Shown here in pieces: positions 1 through 6,500 of a stretch of DNA of 6,507 nt. Within the stretch, counting starts at the first letter, position 1, and each line of letters opens with the position of its first letter. The position numbers and the translations under genes are program-made. The notes beneath the pieces were generated by a model. It did not search any database, was not told the DNA's origin, and worked only from the letters and a program-made list of their open reading frames with translations. Source of the DNA: Pseudomonadota bacterium (GTDB lineage: Bacteria > Pseudomonadota > Alphaproteobacteria > Acetobacterales > Acetobacteraceae); assembly GCA_021826485.1 (NCBI GenBank), contig JAKAZX010000238.1, forward strand, positions 1-6,507, in the 5' to 3' direction.

Positions 1-622
1 AACCGTCCAGGCGCTGAAATTCTGGCAGGATTCGATCAACATGGGTGTCGCGCCGCGCAAGCTGCTCGGCGGCGGCGGCTGGGACGTGGTGCCCAACCTC
101 GCCTCCGGCTACTGCGCCATCCAGAACGTGGGAATCTGGGCCATCTCCCAGTTGCGGGAGGGGGCGCCGGATTTCAAATACGGCGTGTTCCGTCTGCCGA
201 CGCCGCCCGGTGGCAAATACATGACGGTGGGCGGCGGCTGGGCCTTCGTTGCCAACGCGCGCGGCCGCAATGCCAAGGCGGCTGGCGAGTTCTGCGTCTG
301 GGCGCTCGGCTCCATGAACCCCGGATCGATCCAGCGGGTGGTGGACTGGTGCACCAAGGCAAAGAGCGACATGCCGCCGCGGCAATCCGCGCTGGTGCAG
401 GGCAAGGCCGCGTTCGACCAAGGCTGGCTCAAGACCTTCACCGACGACATCTATCCGGCCGCGCGCGCCGAACCGCGGGTGCCGCCGCCGGTCTACAAGG
501 CGATTTCCGACGCGGTGCAGGGCTGCCAGTTGAACGGCCAGAAGCCCGAGGAAGCTGCCGCGGCAGCATCCGAGCAGATCGATGCCTTCCTGGGCGGCTA
601 TCACGGGGCGCCGATCCTCTGA
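1..622 (+). CDS. Sugar ABC transporter substrate-binding protein, C-terminal part (5'-truncated by window)
   Basis: This is the C-terminal ~206 residues of a family 1 extracellular solute-binding protein (CUT1 type), the periplasmic receptor of a sugar importer. The reading frame is open from base 2 to the TGA at 620-622. It continues upstream of the ATG at 41, encoding TVQALKFWQDSIN, so that ATG is internal and the true start with its signal peptide lies outside the window. Full-length relatives are usually about 400-450 residues, so roughly half is visible. Supporting features are the helix with the KFWQD pattern, the stretch 'AIQNVGIWAISQL' matching the conserved hinge region where such proteins have a G-x-W segment, the 'GGGWAFVANARGRNAKAAGEF' region (typical G-G-W followed by a helix with K-x-A-A-x-x-F), and a C-terminal amphipathic helix rich in Ala/Glu ending near the stop. 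The first permease starts 3 nt later, which supports the role. The ligand cannot be deduced. Confidence 0.88.
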   Translation, partial: TVQALKFWQDSINMGVAPRKLLGGGGWDVVPNLASGYCAIQNVGIWAISQLREGAPDFKYGVFRLPTPPGGKYMTVGGGWAFVANARGRNAKAAGEFCVWALGSMNPGSIQRVVDWCTKAKSDMPPRQSALVQGKAAFDQGWLKTFTDDIYPAARAEPRVPPPVYKAISDAVQGCQLNGQKPEEAAAAASEQIDAFLGGYHGAPIL

Positions 623-625
623 CCG

Positions 626-1582
626 ATGGCAGAGGCAACTTCGCTGCGTGGCACGGCGGCGGCACCGGCTCAGCGCCGGGCCGTCGCCGGCCGGCTGCGC
701 AACCGGCACCGCGAATGGCTGGCCGGCTATCTGTTCGTGGCGCCGGACGCGCTCGGCCTGCTGGTGTTCATCGGCGCGCCCATGCTGCTGTCGCTCAGCC
801 TCGGCTTCTTCGAAGTCAGCGGCTTCGGTACATACGAATTCGTCGGGCTGGCAAATTACCGGCGGATGTTCCACGATCCGCTGTTCCTGCTGAGCCTGCG
901 CGTCACCCTCACCTACATCGTGATGCTGGTGCCGGCGCTGTATGTGAGCGGGCTCGGGCTGGCGCTGCTGATCCAGCGCAGCACACGGTTCAATGCGGTG
1001 GTGCGCAGCCTGCTGTTCATGCCGCAGACGGTCAGCCTCGTGGTCGTCTCCCTGGTGTGGCAGCTTCTGCTGGTGGACAAGATCGGCGTGGTCAGCCGGC
1101 TGCTGCGGCCGATCGGGCTGGGGTGGATTTCCTGGCTCGGCGATCCGCACTTCGCCCTGGCGGTGATCGTGGTCGTCAGCGTGTGGTTCCTGATGGGATT
1201 CTACATGCTCATCTTCCTCGGCGGCCTGCAGGACATTCCGCAGGAATACTACGAGGCGGCGCGCATCGACGGCGCCGGGCGGCTGTCGTGCTTCTTCCGC
1301 ATCACGCTGCCGCTGCTGCGGCCGACCAGCTTCTTCGTGCTGCTGGTATCGACGGTGACCGCCGTGTGCGGGTCGCAGACCTTCGATCTGGTCTACGTGA
1401 TGACGCGCGGCGGGCCGGCCAATACCACCTCGCTCGCCATCTTCTACGTCTACCAGCAGGCCTTCCTGTTCAACGAATACGGCTATGCCGCGGCCATGGC
1501 GTCGTTCCTGGTGCTCGTGCTGATCGTGCTCACCGTCTGCATGTTCGCGCTGACGCGGGGCGGGCGCTTCACCTATGACTGA
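626..1582 (+). CDS. CUT1 sugar ABC transporter permease, MalF/UgpA type
   Basis: Inner-membrane channel subunit of the sugar importer, 318 residues, a normal length for a UgpA-like protein. About six membrane segments can be read at residues ~34-60, 90-115, 127-150, 176-200, 232-258 and 287-309, preceded by a basic cytoplasmic N-terminus. The EAA loop that docks on the transporter ATPase is intact at residues ~207-233: EYYEAARIDGAG, then F-x-x-I-T-L-P and a closing R-P. The 'TRGGPANTTS' stretch (~260-269) is the usual GGP loop of MalF-like permeases. The ATG at 626 lies 3 nt after the binding-protein stop and has no clear Shine-Dalgarno sequence, so translation is probably coupled to the upstream gene. 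Its 3' end overlaps the next permease by 8 nt. No MalK-like ATPase is present in the window, so the partner is inferred. Confidence 0.94.
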   Translation: MAEATSLRGTAAAPAQRRAVAGRLRNRHREWLAGYLFVAPDALGLLVFIGAPMLLSLSLGFFEVSGFGTYEFVGLANYRRMFHDPLFLLSLRVTLTYIVMLVPALYVSGLGLALLIQRSTRFNAVVRSLLFMPQTVSLVVVSLVWQLLLVDKIGVVSRLLRPIGLGWISWLGDPHFALAVIVVVSVWFLMGFYMLIFLGGLQDIPQEYYEAARIDGAGRLSCFFRITLPLLRPTSFFVLLVSTVTAVCGSQTFDLVYVMTRGGPANTTSLAIFYVYQQAFLFNEYGYAAAMASFLVLVLIVLTVCMFALTRGGRFTYD

Positions 1583-2435
1583 TCCCGCCCTGGCCGCCAC
1601 GCCGGAGCGGCGGATCGAGCTTGCCGCGCTCAAGCCGGCGCGCCTGATCTTCCATCTCACCGGCATCCTGCTGTCGGCGATGGCGGTCGTGCCGCTGCTG
1701 TGGATGGTCTCCATGTCGGTGAAGAACTCCGACGAGCTGTTCGGCACCGGCCTGCTGCCGCAGCACCCGACGCTCGCCAACTTCCTGTACGTGTTCACCC
1801 AGGTCGATTTCGCCCGCTACCTGCTGAACACGCTCTTCGTCTCCGCCAGCGTCACCGTGATCGCGCTGTTCTTCCATTCGATGGCCGGCTATGCGCTGGC
1901 GCGCCTACGGTTTCCCGGGCGGGACGCGATCTTCCTGGCCATGTTCGCGACCTTTTTGATCTCCCAGCCCGTCATCATCGTGCCGCTGTTCATCCTGGTG
2001 CGCTGGATGGGCATGCTGGACAGTTTTGCCGGGCTGATCATCCCGTCGGTGTTCAACGCGTTCGGCATCTTCCTGCTGCGCCAGTTCTACCTCGGCGTGC
2101 CGCGCGAGCTGGAGGAAGCGGCCGTGGTGGACGGCGCCGGCTTCTTCCGCGTGTACTGGAGCGTGATCCTGCCGTTGAGCCGGCCGATCCTGTCGGCGCT
2201 CGCGATCCTGTTCTTCCTGGCCAACTGGAACTCGTTCCTCTGGCCGCTCACCATCACCACCGACCGCAAGCTGTGGATGGTACAGGTCGCAATCTCCACC
2301 TTCCGCGCACAGTACAATGCGTCCTGGAACTACATCATGGCCGCCTCGACCGTGGTCGCGCTGCCGACCCTTGCGGCCTTCGTGGTATTCCAGAAACGCA
2401 TCGTCGAATCGATCAAGACCAGCGGCATCAAATAG
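1575..2435 (+). CDS. CUT1 sugar ABC transporter permease, MalG/UgpE type
   Basis: Second inner-membrane channel subunit, 286 residues, typical for MalG/UgpE-like permeases. It would pair with the preceding permease as a heterodimer. Likely membrane segments are at residues ~24-48, 83-108, 117-141, 148-170, 204-228 and 250-272. Diagnostic features are the 'RYLLNTLFVS' segment (~81-90), the 'GYALARLRFPGR' loop (~105-116), and the EAA loop starting at E181 (EAAVVDGAG, then P-L-S-R-P). The short C-terminal tail 'SIKTSGIK' resembles the family's conserved end. The start ATG at 1575 lies inside the last codons of the upstream permease (8-nt overlap), with a G-rich stretch at about 1557-1564 as a weak ribosome-binding site, so translational coupling is likely. 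It ends with TAG at 2433-2435, 26 nt before the hydrolase gene. Confidence 0.94.
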   Translation: MTDPALAATPERRIELAALKPARLIFHLTGILLSAMAVVPLLWMVSMSVKNSDELFGTGLLPQHPTLANFLYVFTQVDFARYLLNTLFVSASVTVIALFFHSMAGYALARLRFPGRDAIFLAMFATFLISQPVIIVPLFILVRWMGMLDSFAGLIIPSVFNAFGIFLLRQFYLGVPRELEEAAVVDGAGFFRVYWSVILPLSRPILSALAILFFLANWNSFLWPLTITTDRKLWMVQVAISTFRAQYNASWNYIMAASTVVALPTLAAFVVFQKRIVESIKTSGIK

Positions 2436-2450
2436 CAGCCGCGCGAGACG

Positions 2451-2455
2451 GGAGG
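2451..2455 (+). promoter_or_regulatory. Shine-Dalgarno site deciding the DUF2961/GH172 start
   Basis: GGAGG lies 6 nt upstream of the ATG at 2462 in the 26-nt gap after the second permease. The frame stays open far upstream through the permease gene, so this site is what places the start. The protein from this ATG also begins just ahead of the family's conserved 'RLSDAKSRSIS' motif. Confidence 0.8.
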
Positions 2456-2461
2456 AACCGG

Positions 2462-3577
2462 ATGGGCCAGGGCTTCAACGGCATGGGAATGCATCTCGGC
2501 GTGCTCTCACGCCTGTCCGATGCGAAATCGCGCTCGATCAGCCCGGAAAACTTCGCCGGCGAACCCGGACGCGGCGGCATGGCGACGGAGGGCACGGGCG
2601 CGCGCGCCGCGCGCGGACTGGGCCAGGGATGGAAGGTCTCGCCCTCCGTCCCCATCGCGCCGGGGCAGACCTTCACCCTGGCCGCCATCGAAGGGTCCGG
2701 CGCGATCCAGCAGATCTGGATCACGCCGGCGCATGTGGCGTGGCGCGACCTGATCCTGCGCATTTTCTGGGACGACCAGTCGCATCCGTCGGTGGAGGTG
2801 CCGCTCGGCGATTTCTTCGCCTGCGGCTGGGGGCAGTACGCCCAGGTCAGTTCGCTGGCGGTCTGCGTCAATCCCGGCCGGGCGTTCAACTGCTACTGGG
2901 AAATGCCGTTCCGCAAGGGCGCGCGCATCACACTGGAAAACCGCAGCCCGAGCGACCAGGCGATCGTGTACTACCAGATCAACTACACGCTGACCGAGGT
3001 CCCCGCCGACGCGGCCTATTTCCATGCCCGCTTCAACCGCACCAATCCGCTGCCGTTCAAGACCGACTACGTCATCCTGGGCGGCGTGCGCGGCAAGGGA
3101 CAGTACGTCGGCACGTACATGGCCTGGGGCGTCAACAACGCCGGCTGGTGGGGCGAAGGGGAGATCAAGTTCTTCCTCGATGACGACAGGCAGTTTCCGA
3201 CCATCTGCGGCACGGGGACCGAGGACTATTTCTGCGGCGCCTACAATTTCGACGCGGGCACCGTCGATCCCGCGTTCCCGCGCGCCTACGTCGAGTTCAC
3301 CACGCCCTATTCCGGCCTGCCGCAGGTGATCCGGCCCGACGGTACCTACCGCTCGCAGCAGCGCTTCGGCATGTACCGCTGGCACATCACCGATCCGGTG
3401 CGCTTCGAGACCGCGATCCGCGTCACCATCCAGGCGCTCGGCTGGCGCACCGACAAGCCGGACCGGCGGTATCTGCCGTTGCAGGACGACATCGCCTCGG
3501 TCGCTTTCTGGTATCAGTCGCTGCCGACCACCCCGTTCCCGCCGCTGCCGGACCGCGACTATCTGGAGGTAATCTGA
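2462..3577 (+). CDS. DUF2961 / glycoside hydrolase family 172 protein (putative furanosidase)
   Basis: A 371-residue protein matching the DUF2961 family along its whole length. Recognisable blocks are RLSDAKSRSIS (17-27), GQGWKVSP (54-61), 'IWIT' (85-88), W-D-D followed by SVEVPLGDFF (103-119), NPGRAFNCYW with MPFRKGARITLEN (137-160), YYQINYTLTEVP (170-181), GKGQYVGTYMAWG (211-223), WWGEGEIKF (229-237), CGTGTEDYF (249-257), RFGMYRWHI (301-309) and YLPLQDDIASVAFWYQ (337-352). Characterised DUF2961 members now form CAZy family GH172: Bifidobacterium difructose-dianhydride I synthase/hydrolase (an alpha-D-fructofuranosidase) and bacterial exo-D-arabinofuranosidases. They have a jelly-roll fold and two catalytic glutamates. 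By position, E232 or E234 and E254 are the best candidates here (inference). No signal peptide is seen, so it should act in the cytoplasm on imported material. It sits between transporter and ADP-ribosylglycohydrolase genes with short gaps. Specificity is unknown: fructofuranoside, arabinofuranoside or another furanoside is possible. Confidence 0.9.
   Translation: MGQGFNGMGMHLGVLSRLSDAKSRSISPENFAGEPGRGGMATEGTGARAARGLGQGWKVSPSVPIAPGQTFTLAAIEGSGAIQQIWITPAHVAWRDLILRIFWDDQSHPSVEVPLGDFFACGWGQYAQVSSLAVCVNPGRAFNCYWEMPFRKGARITLENRSPSDQAIVYYQINYTLTEVPADAAYFHARFNRTNPLPFKTDYVILGGVRGKGQYVGTYMAWGVNNAGWWGEGEIKFFLDDDRQFPTICGTGTEDYFCGAYNFDAGTVDPAFPRAYVEFTTPYSGLPQVIRPDGTYRSQQRFGMYRWHITDPVRFETAIRVTIQALGWRTDKPDRRYLPLQDDIASVAFWYQSLPTTPFPPLPDRDYLEVI
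3565..3570 (+). promoter_or_regulatory. Ribosome-binding site for the ADP-ribosylglycohydrolase-like gene
   Basis: GGAGGT lies inside the last codons of the GH172 gene, 9 nt before the ATG at 3580. The GH172 stop (3575-3577) falls between the site and the start, a classic arrangement for coupled translation of adjacent genes. Confidence 0.7.
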
Positions 3578-3579
3578 CC

Positions 3580-5718
3580 ATGCCCGCAGCCAATGGCGGC
3601 CGCGACCTCGGGGCTGCGGACTATCTCGAACGCGTCTATGCCGGCGTCCTCGGCAAGCTGATCGGCGTCTATATGGGACGCCCGGTCGAGAACTGGACCT
3701 ACCAGCGGATCATGCGCGAACTCGGCCCCATCGAATACTACGTGCATGACCGGCTGCACGTGCCGCTGGTGGTGACCGATGACGACATTGCCGGCACCTT
3801 CACCTTCATCCGCGCGCTGGAGGATCACGGCGCGAGGCCCGACCTTTCGGCCGAGGAGATCGGCCGTACCTGGCTGAACTATATCGTCGAGCGGCGTGCC
3901 ATCCTGTGGTGGGGCGGCAACGGCAATTCGACCGAGCACACTGCGTGGCTGAATCTTCGCAAGGGCATTCCGGCGCCGTTGAGCGGGGCCGCCGAAACCA
4001 ACGGTACGACCGTCGCCGAACAGATCGGCGCGCAGATCTTCATCGACGGCTGGGCGATGGTCGCACCCGGCCGGCCGGCGCTGGCCGCGCAACTCGCGGA
4101 ACAGGCCGCCCGCGTCAGCCATGACGGTGCGGCGGTGGACGCCGCGAAGCTCTGGGCGGCGATGGAGGCCGAGGCTTTCGTCGCAACCGATATCGACCAT
4201 CTGCTGGATGTCGGCCTGATGCAGATTCCCCGCGACGGCATCATGGCCCGACTGATCGCGGATGTCCGGCACTGGCGGCTGCAATTCCCCGACTGGCACG
4301 ACACACGGCAGCGGATCGAGGAGACCTACGGATACGACAAATATCCCGGCAACTGCCACGTGGTTCCGAATCATGCCCTGATGATCATGGCGATCCTGTA
4401 CGCGCCCGACGATTTCCAGCGGGCGCAGATGATCGTGAACACCGCCGGCTGGGATACCGACTGCAACGCCGGCAATGTCGGCTGTCTGCTCGGCATTATG
4501 CAGGGGCTGGACGGGATCGATGCGGGTGCCGATCTGCGCGGCCCGCTCGCGGACCGCATGCTGATTTCCTCGGCCGATGGCGGTTACGCGATCAATGATG
4601 CGGTGCGCGTTGCCTACCGGCTGGCCGCCCTCGGGCAGCAATTGCGCGGCGCCGAGGCGATCGCGGCGCCGAAGGGCGGTGCGCAGTTCCATTTCAGCCT
4701 GCCCGGTGCGACGCAGGGGTTCATCGCCGAGTCCGGGCCGGGCCGGGCCGCCACGCTGCTGGAGAACCAGCCGCTCGGCGACACGCGCACCCTCGCCATC
4801 CGCTATCGCGGCCTGGGGATGGGGCAGGTCGCGGCGGCGCTGACGCCGACCTTCACGCCGTTGGACGTGGTCGATATGCGCACCTACGAGCTGATGGCGA
4901 CGCCCCTGCTCTACCCCGGTCAGGTCGTCACGGCGCGGCTGATTGCCGATCGCGGCAACCGTGGCGCGGTCACTGCCGCCATCCGCCTGCGCGTCTACGG
5001 CGCCAACGATGCGCTGTCCGATACCGACGGGCCGGCGACAGCGATCGCGCCGGGAGAGTCGGTCGATCTGCGCTGGGTCATTCCGGATCTCGACGGACAG
5101 CCGATCCAGCAGGCCGGCGTGGTGCTGGCCGCCGCCGGATCGCGCGCCGACGGCATCGTGCGGATCGACCATCTGCGATGGGACGGCGTGCCGCATCTGC
5201 ATCTGCGTCGTCCCGCCGCCCCTGGTGACTTCTGGCGGCAGGCCTGGGTCAACGCGGTCAGCGTATTCTCCCGCAACTTCCGCCCGTCATTCCGCATCTC
5301 GCAGGACCGCGGCGAGGGCATGATCATCCACGGCACGCGGCAATGGACCGACTATCGCGTGCGTGCCGACCTGACGTTGCATCTCGCCCGCTGCGGCGGC
5401 ATCGGCATCCGCGTGCAGGGGTTGCGGCGCTATTACGCCTGCATGCTAACGCGGGACGGCCGGCTGCAACTGGTGAAGGTTCGGGACGACACGAGGATCG
5501 TGCTGGCGGAGGCGGCATTCCCCTGGCGGCTGGAATCGCCCTATGAGGTAACGTTGGATGCGATCGGCCGGCGCCTGCGCTGCCACGTCGGGGACGTGGC
5601 TTTGCAAGCCGAGGATGCGGAAAATGGCTGGCTTGCCGAGGGCGGCCTCGCGCTGATCGTCGATGAAGGCGCGCTGTCGGTGAACGATGTCCATGTCGGC
5701 CGGGTGCCGGAAGGCTGA
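3580..5718 (+). CDS. ADP-ribosylglycohydrolase-family protein with C-terminal beta-sandwich / LamG-like domains
   Basis: A 712-residue multidomain protein. Residues ~15-360 are an all-helical ADP-ribosylglycohydrolase (ADP_ribosyl_GH, DraG/ARH-like) domain. It has the N-terminal helix 'GVLGKLIGVYMGRPVE', the metal motif TDDDIAGTFTF (T66, D67-D69), WWGGNGNSTEHTAW (110-123), 'TVAEQIGAQIFIDGW' (144-158), the S-H-D-G segment with H181, and the C-terminal metal motif GWDTDCNAGNVG (D292, D294). Family members use two Mg/Mn ions to cleave N- or O-glycosidic bonds to ribofuranose. Residues ~370-555 look beta-rich with no identified family. Residues ~556-710 resemble a concanavalin A/LamG-like sandwich (for example 'GGIGIRVQGLRRYYACML' and the closing 'LIVDEGALSVNDVHV'), as in carbohydrate-binding modules. 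There is no signal peptide. Simple DraG/ARH enzymes are only ~300-370 residues, so about half of this protein is extra. Being in a sugar-import operon beside GH172, it is more likely a sugar-metabolising glycosidase than a reverser of protein ADP-ribosylation (inference). Confidence 0.87.
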   Translation: MPAANGGRDLGAADYLERVYAGVLGKLIGVYMGRPVENWTYQRIMRELGPIEYYVHDRLHVPLVVTDDDIAGTFTFIRALEDHGARPDLSAEEIGRTWLNYIVERRAILWWGGNGNSTEHTAWLNLRKGIPAPLSGAAETNGTTVAEQIGAQIFIDGWAMVAPGRPALAAQLAEQAARVSHDGAAVDAAKLWAAMEAEAFVATDIDHLLDVGLMQIPRDGIMARLIADVRHWRLQFPDWHDTRQRIEETYGYDKYPGNCHVVPNHALMIMAILYAPDDFQRAQMIVNTAGWDTDCNAGNVGCLLGIMQGLDGIDAGADLRGPLADRMLISSADGGYAINDAVRVAYRLAALGQQLRGAEAIAAPKGGAQFHFSLPGATQGFIAESGPGRAATLLENQPLGDTRTLAIRYRGLGMGQVAAALTPTFTPLDVVDMRTYELMATPLLYPGQVVTARLIADRGNRGAVTAAIRLRVYGANDALSDTDGPATAIAPGESVDLRWVIPDLDGQPIQQAGVVLAAAGSRADGIVRIDHLRWDGVPHLHLRRPAAPGDFWRQAWVNAVSVFSRNFRPSFRISQDRGEGMIIHGTRQWTDYRVRADLTLHLARCGGIGIRVQGLRRYYACMLTRDGRLQLVKVRDDTRIVLAEAAFPWRLESPYEVTLDAIGRRLRCHVGDVALQAEDAENGWLAEGGLALIVDEGALSVNDVHVGRVPEG

Positions 5719-5724
5719 CACCGC

Positions 5725-5738
5725 CGGCGCGATCGCCG
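5725..5738 (+). other. Short GC stem-loop after the sugar operon
   Basis: CGGCG and CGCCG flank the tetraloop CGAT, starting 7 nt after the stop of the large hydrolase gene. The stem is only 5 bp and no T-run follows, so it is not a convincing intrinsic terminator. It could mark the 3' end of the operon or be chance in GC-rich DNA. The 42-nt gap shows no recognisable promoter. Confidence 0.3.
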
Positions 5739-5760
5739 AAAACCGGAGTGCTTCCGCGCG

Positions 5761-6399
5761 ATGTGCAATCTCTATTCGATGACCAGCACGCGGGAGGCGA
5801 TCCGGGCCCTGTTCGGGGCTGCACGCGACCAGACCGGCAACCAGCCGCCCCCGCAAGCCGTCTTTCCGGACCAGACCGCCCCCGTGATTCTCGCCGAGAG
5901 CAGCGGCGAGCGCGTCATGCGGGCGATGCGCTGGGGCTTTCCTCCGCCGCAGCCCGGCGGGCGGCCGGTGACCAATATCCGCAACACGGCCAGCCCGTTC
6001 TGGCGCGGCTGGCTGCGGCGCGAGTTCCGCTGCCTGGTCCCGGCGACGTCGTTCTGCGAATACGATGAAGCACATGCCAAGCGCCCGACCTGGTTTGCAC
6101 TTGGCCCGGCCCGCCCCCCGTTCGCCTTCGCCGGCCTGTGGCGCCCGTGGACGGGCAGGCGCAAGGGCGAGGACGGGGAACACGCGCTGTTCGCGTTCCT
6201 GACGACCGACGCCAATGATCTGGTGCGCCCGGTGCATGCCCGGGCCATGCCGGTGGTGCTCACCGAACCTGCCGAATGGGACGCGTGGCTGACCGCCGAG
6301 ACGGCAACCGCCCTGGCGCTCCAGCGCGCGCTGCCCGCCGGCCGCCTGGAAATCATCGCGGCCGGGCAACGATACGATGCACCGGAAGCCGCAACCTGA
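5761..6399 (+). CDS. SRAP-domain protein (YedK/HMCES-like abasic-site DNA-protein crosslinker)
   Basis: A 212-residue SOS-response-associated peptidase (SRAP) family protein, a usual length for the family. Characterised members (E. coli YedK, human HMCES) shield abasic sites in single-stranded DNA by forming a thiazolidine crosslink through the cysteine exposed when Met1 is removed. That cysteine is present (MCNLYS, C2), which fixes the start at 5761. Other active-site positions can be matched by motif: N72 in NIRNTA (for the family's N-A-R motif), E100 in PATSFCEYD, and H159 in HARAMPVVL. 'MRWGFPPP' (~residues 57-64) is the conserved W-G block and 'PFAFAGLWRPW' (~120-130) the later core strand. 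The ribosome-binding site is weak: GGAG at 5745-5748, about 12 nt from the ATG. It is same-strand with the sugar operon but functionally unrelated, and may have its own promoter within the upstream gene. Intracellular, acting on DNA. Confidence 0.93.
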   Translation: MCNLYSMTSTREAIRALFGAARDQTGNQPPPQAVFPDQTAPVILAESSGERVMRAMRWGFPPPQPGGRPVTNIRNTASPFWRGWLRREFRCLVPATSFCEYDEAHAKRPTWFALGPARPPFAFAGLWRPWTGRRKGEDGEHALFAFLTTDANDLVRPVHARAMPVVLTEPAEWDAWLTAETATALALQRALPAGRLEIIAAGQRYDAPEAAT

Positions 6400-6427
6400 C
6401 CAATCGGCGCCGTGGGAGGTGGCGGGA

Positions 6428-6460
6428 TTGCATGCACCTGGGACAGCGCGGCCCATGCAA
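6428..6460 (+). repeat. 7-bp inverted repeat downstream of the SRAP gene
   Basis: TTGCATG (6428-6434) and CATGCAA (6454-6460) are perfect inverted copies separated by 19 nt. An extra GGG/CCC pairing inside is possible. The element starts 29 nt after the SRAP stop. No T-tract follows, so it is either a weak transcription-end hairpin, an operator-like site for the next gene, or chance. Nothing else is recognised in the stretch 6400-6500. Confidence 0.4.
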
Positions 6461-6500
6461 CCCTGCCCTGCGGGCGGCTGCCATCCTGTGATCGCGGCAT

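Noticed and set aside
349..1578. 409-codon + strand frame overlapping the binding protein and first permease
   Set aside because: It is a shadow frame of two clearly homologous genes, with Arg/Ala/Gly-rich composition and no domain.
1700..2461. In-frame upstream extension of the GH172 gene, giving a 625-residue product
   Set aside because: The extension is an Arg/Pro/Ala-rich out-of-frame reading of the second permease. The GGAGG at 2451 and the family's N-terminal motif place the start at 2462.
2594..2616. Run of alternating GC around 2598-2615
   Set aside because: It encodes the family-conserved T-G-A-R-A-A-R-G region of GH172 and is explained by GC-rich codon choice.
2507..3385. 292-codon minus-strand frame opposite the GH172 gene
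   Set aside because: The sense frame matches DUF2961 along its whole length, and the antisense product shows no motif.
3559..5202. 547-codon open frame on the minus strand opposite the ADP-ribosylglycohydrolase-like gene
   Set aside because: It shares exact codon boundaries with the sense gene. It is open only because TTA, CTA and TCA are avoided in sense codons of this GC-rich DNA. The translation is low-complexity Arg/Gly/Asp/His-rich with no recognisable domain.
5446..6456. 336-codon minus-strand frame opposite the SRAP gene
   Set aside because: It is codon-aligned antisense to two real genes, with biased composition and no recognisable family. The sense strand encodes a complete SRAP protein with all active-site residues.
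6462..6478. GCCC-TGC-GGGC mini hairpin as a terminator
   Set aside because: The stem is only four base pairs with a 3-nt loop and no T-tract, so it is indistinguishable from chance at this GC content.
6276..6491. Small + strand frame covering the end of the SRAP gene and the downstream gap
   Set aside because: Most of it overlaps SRAP in another frame. It has no ribosome-binding site and its Arg-rich composition is that of a shadow.
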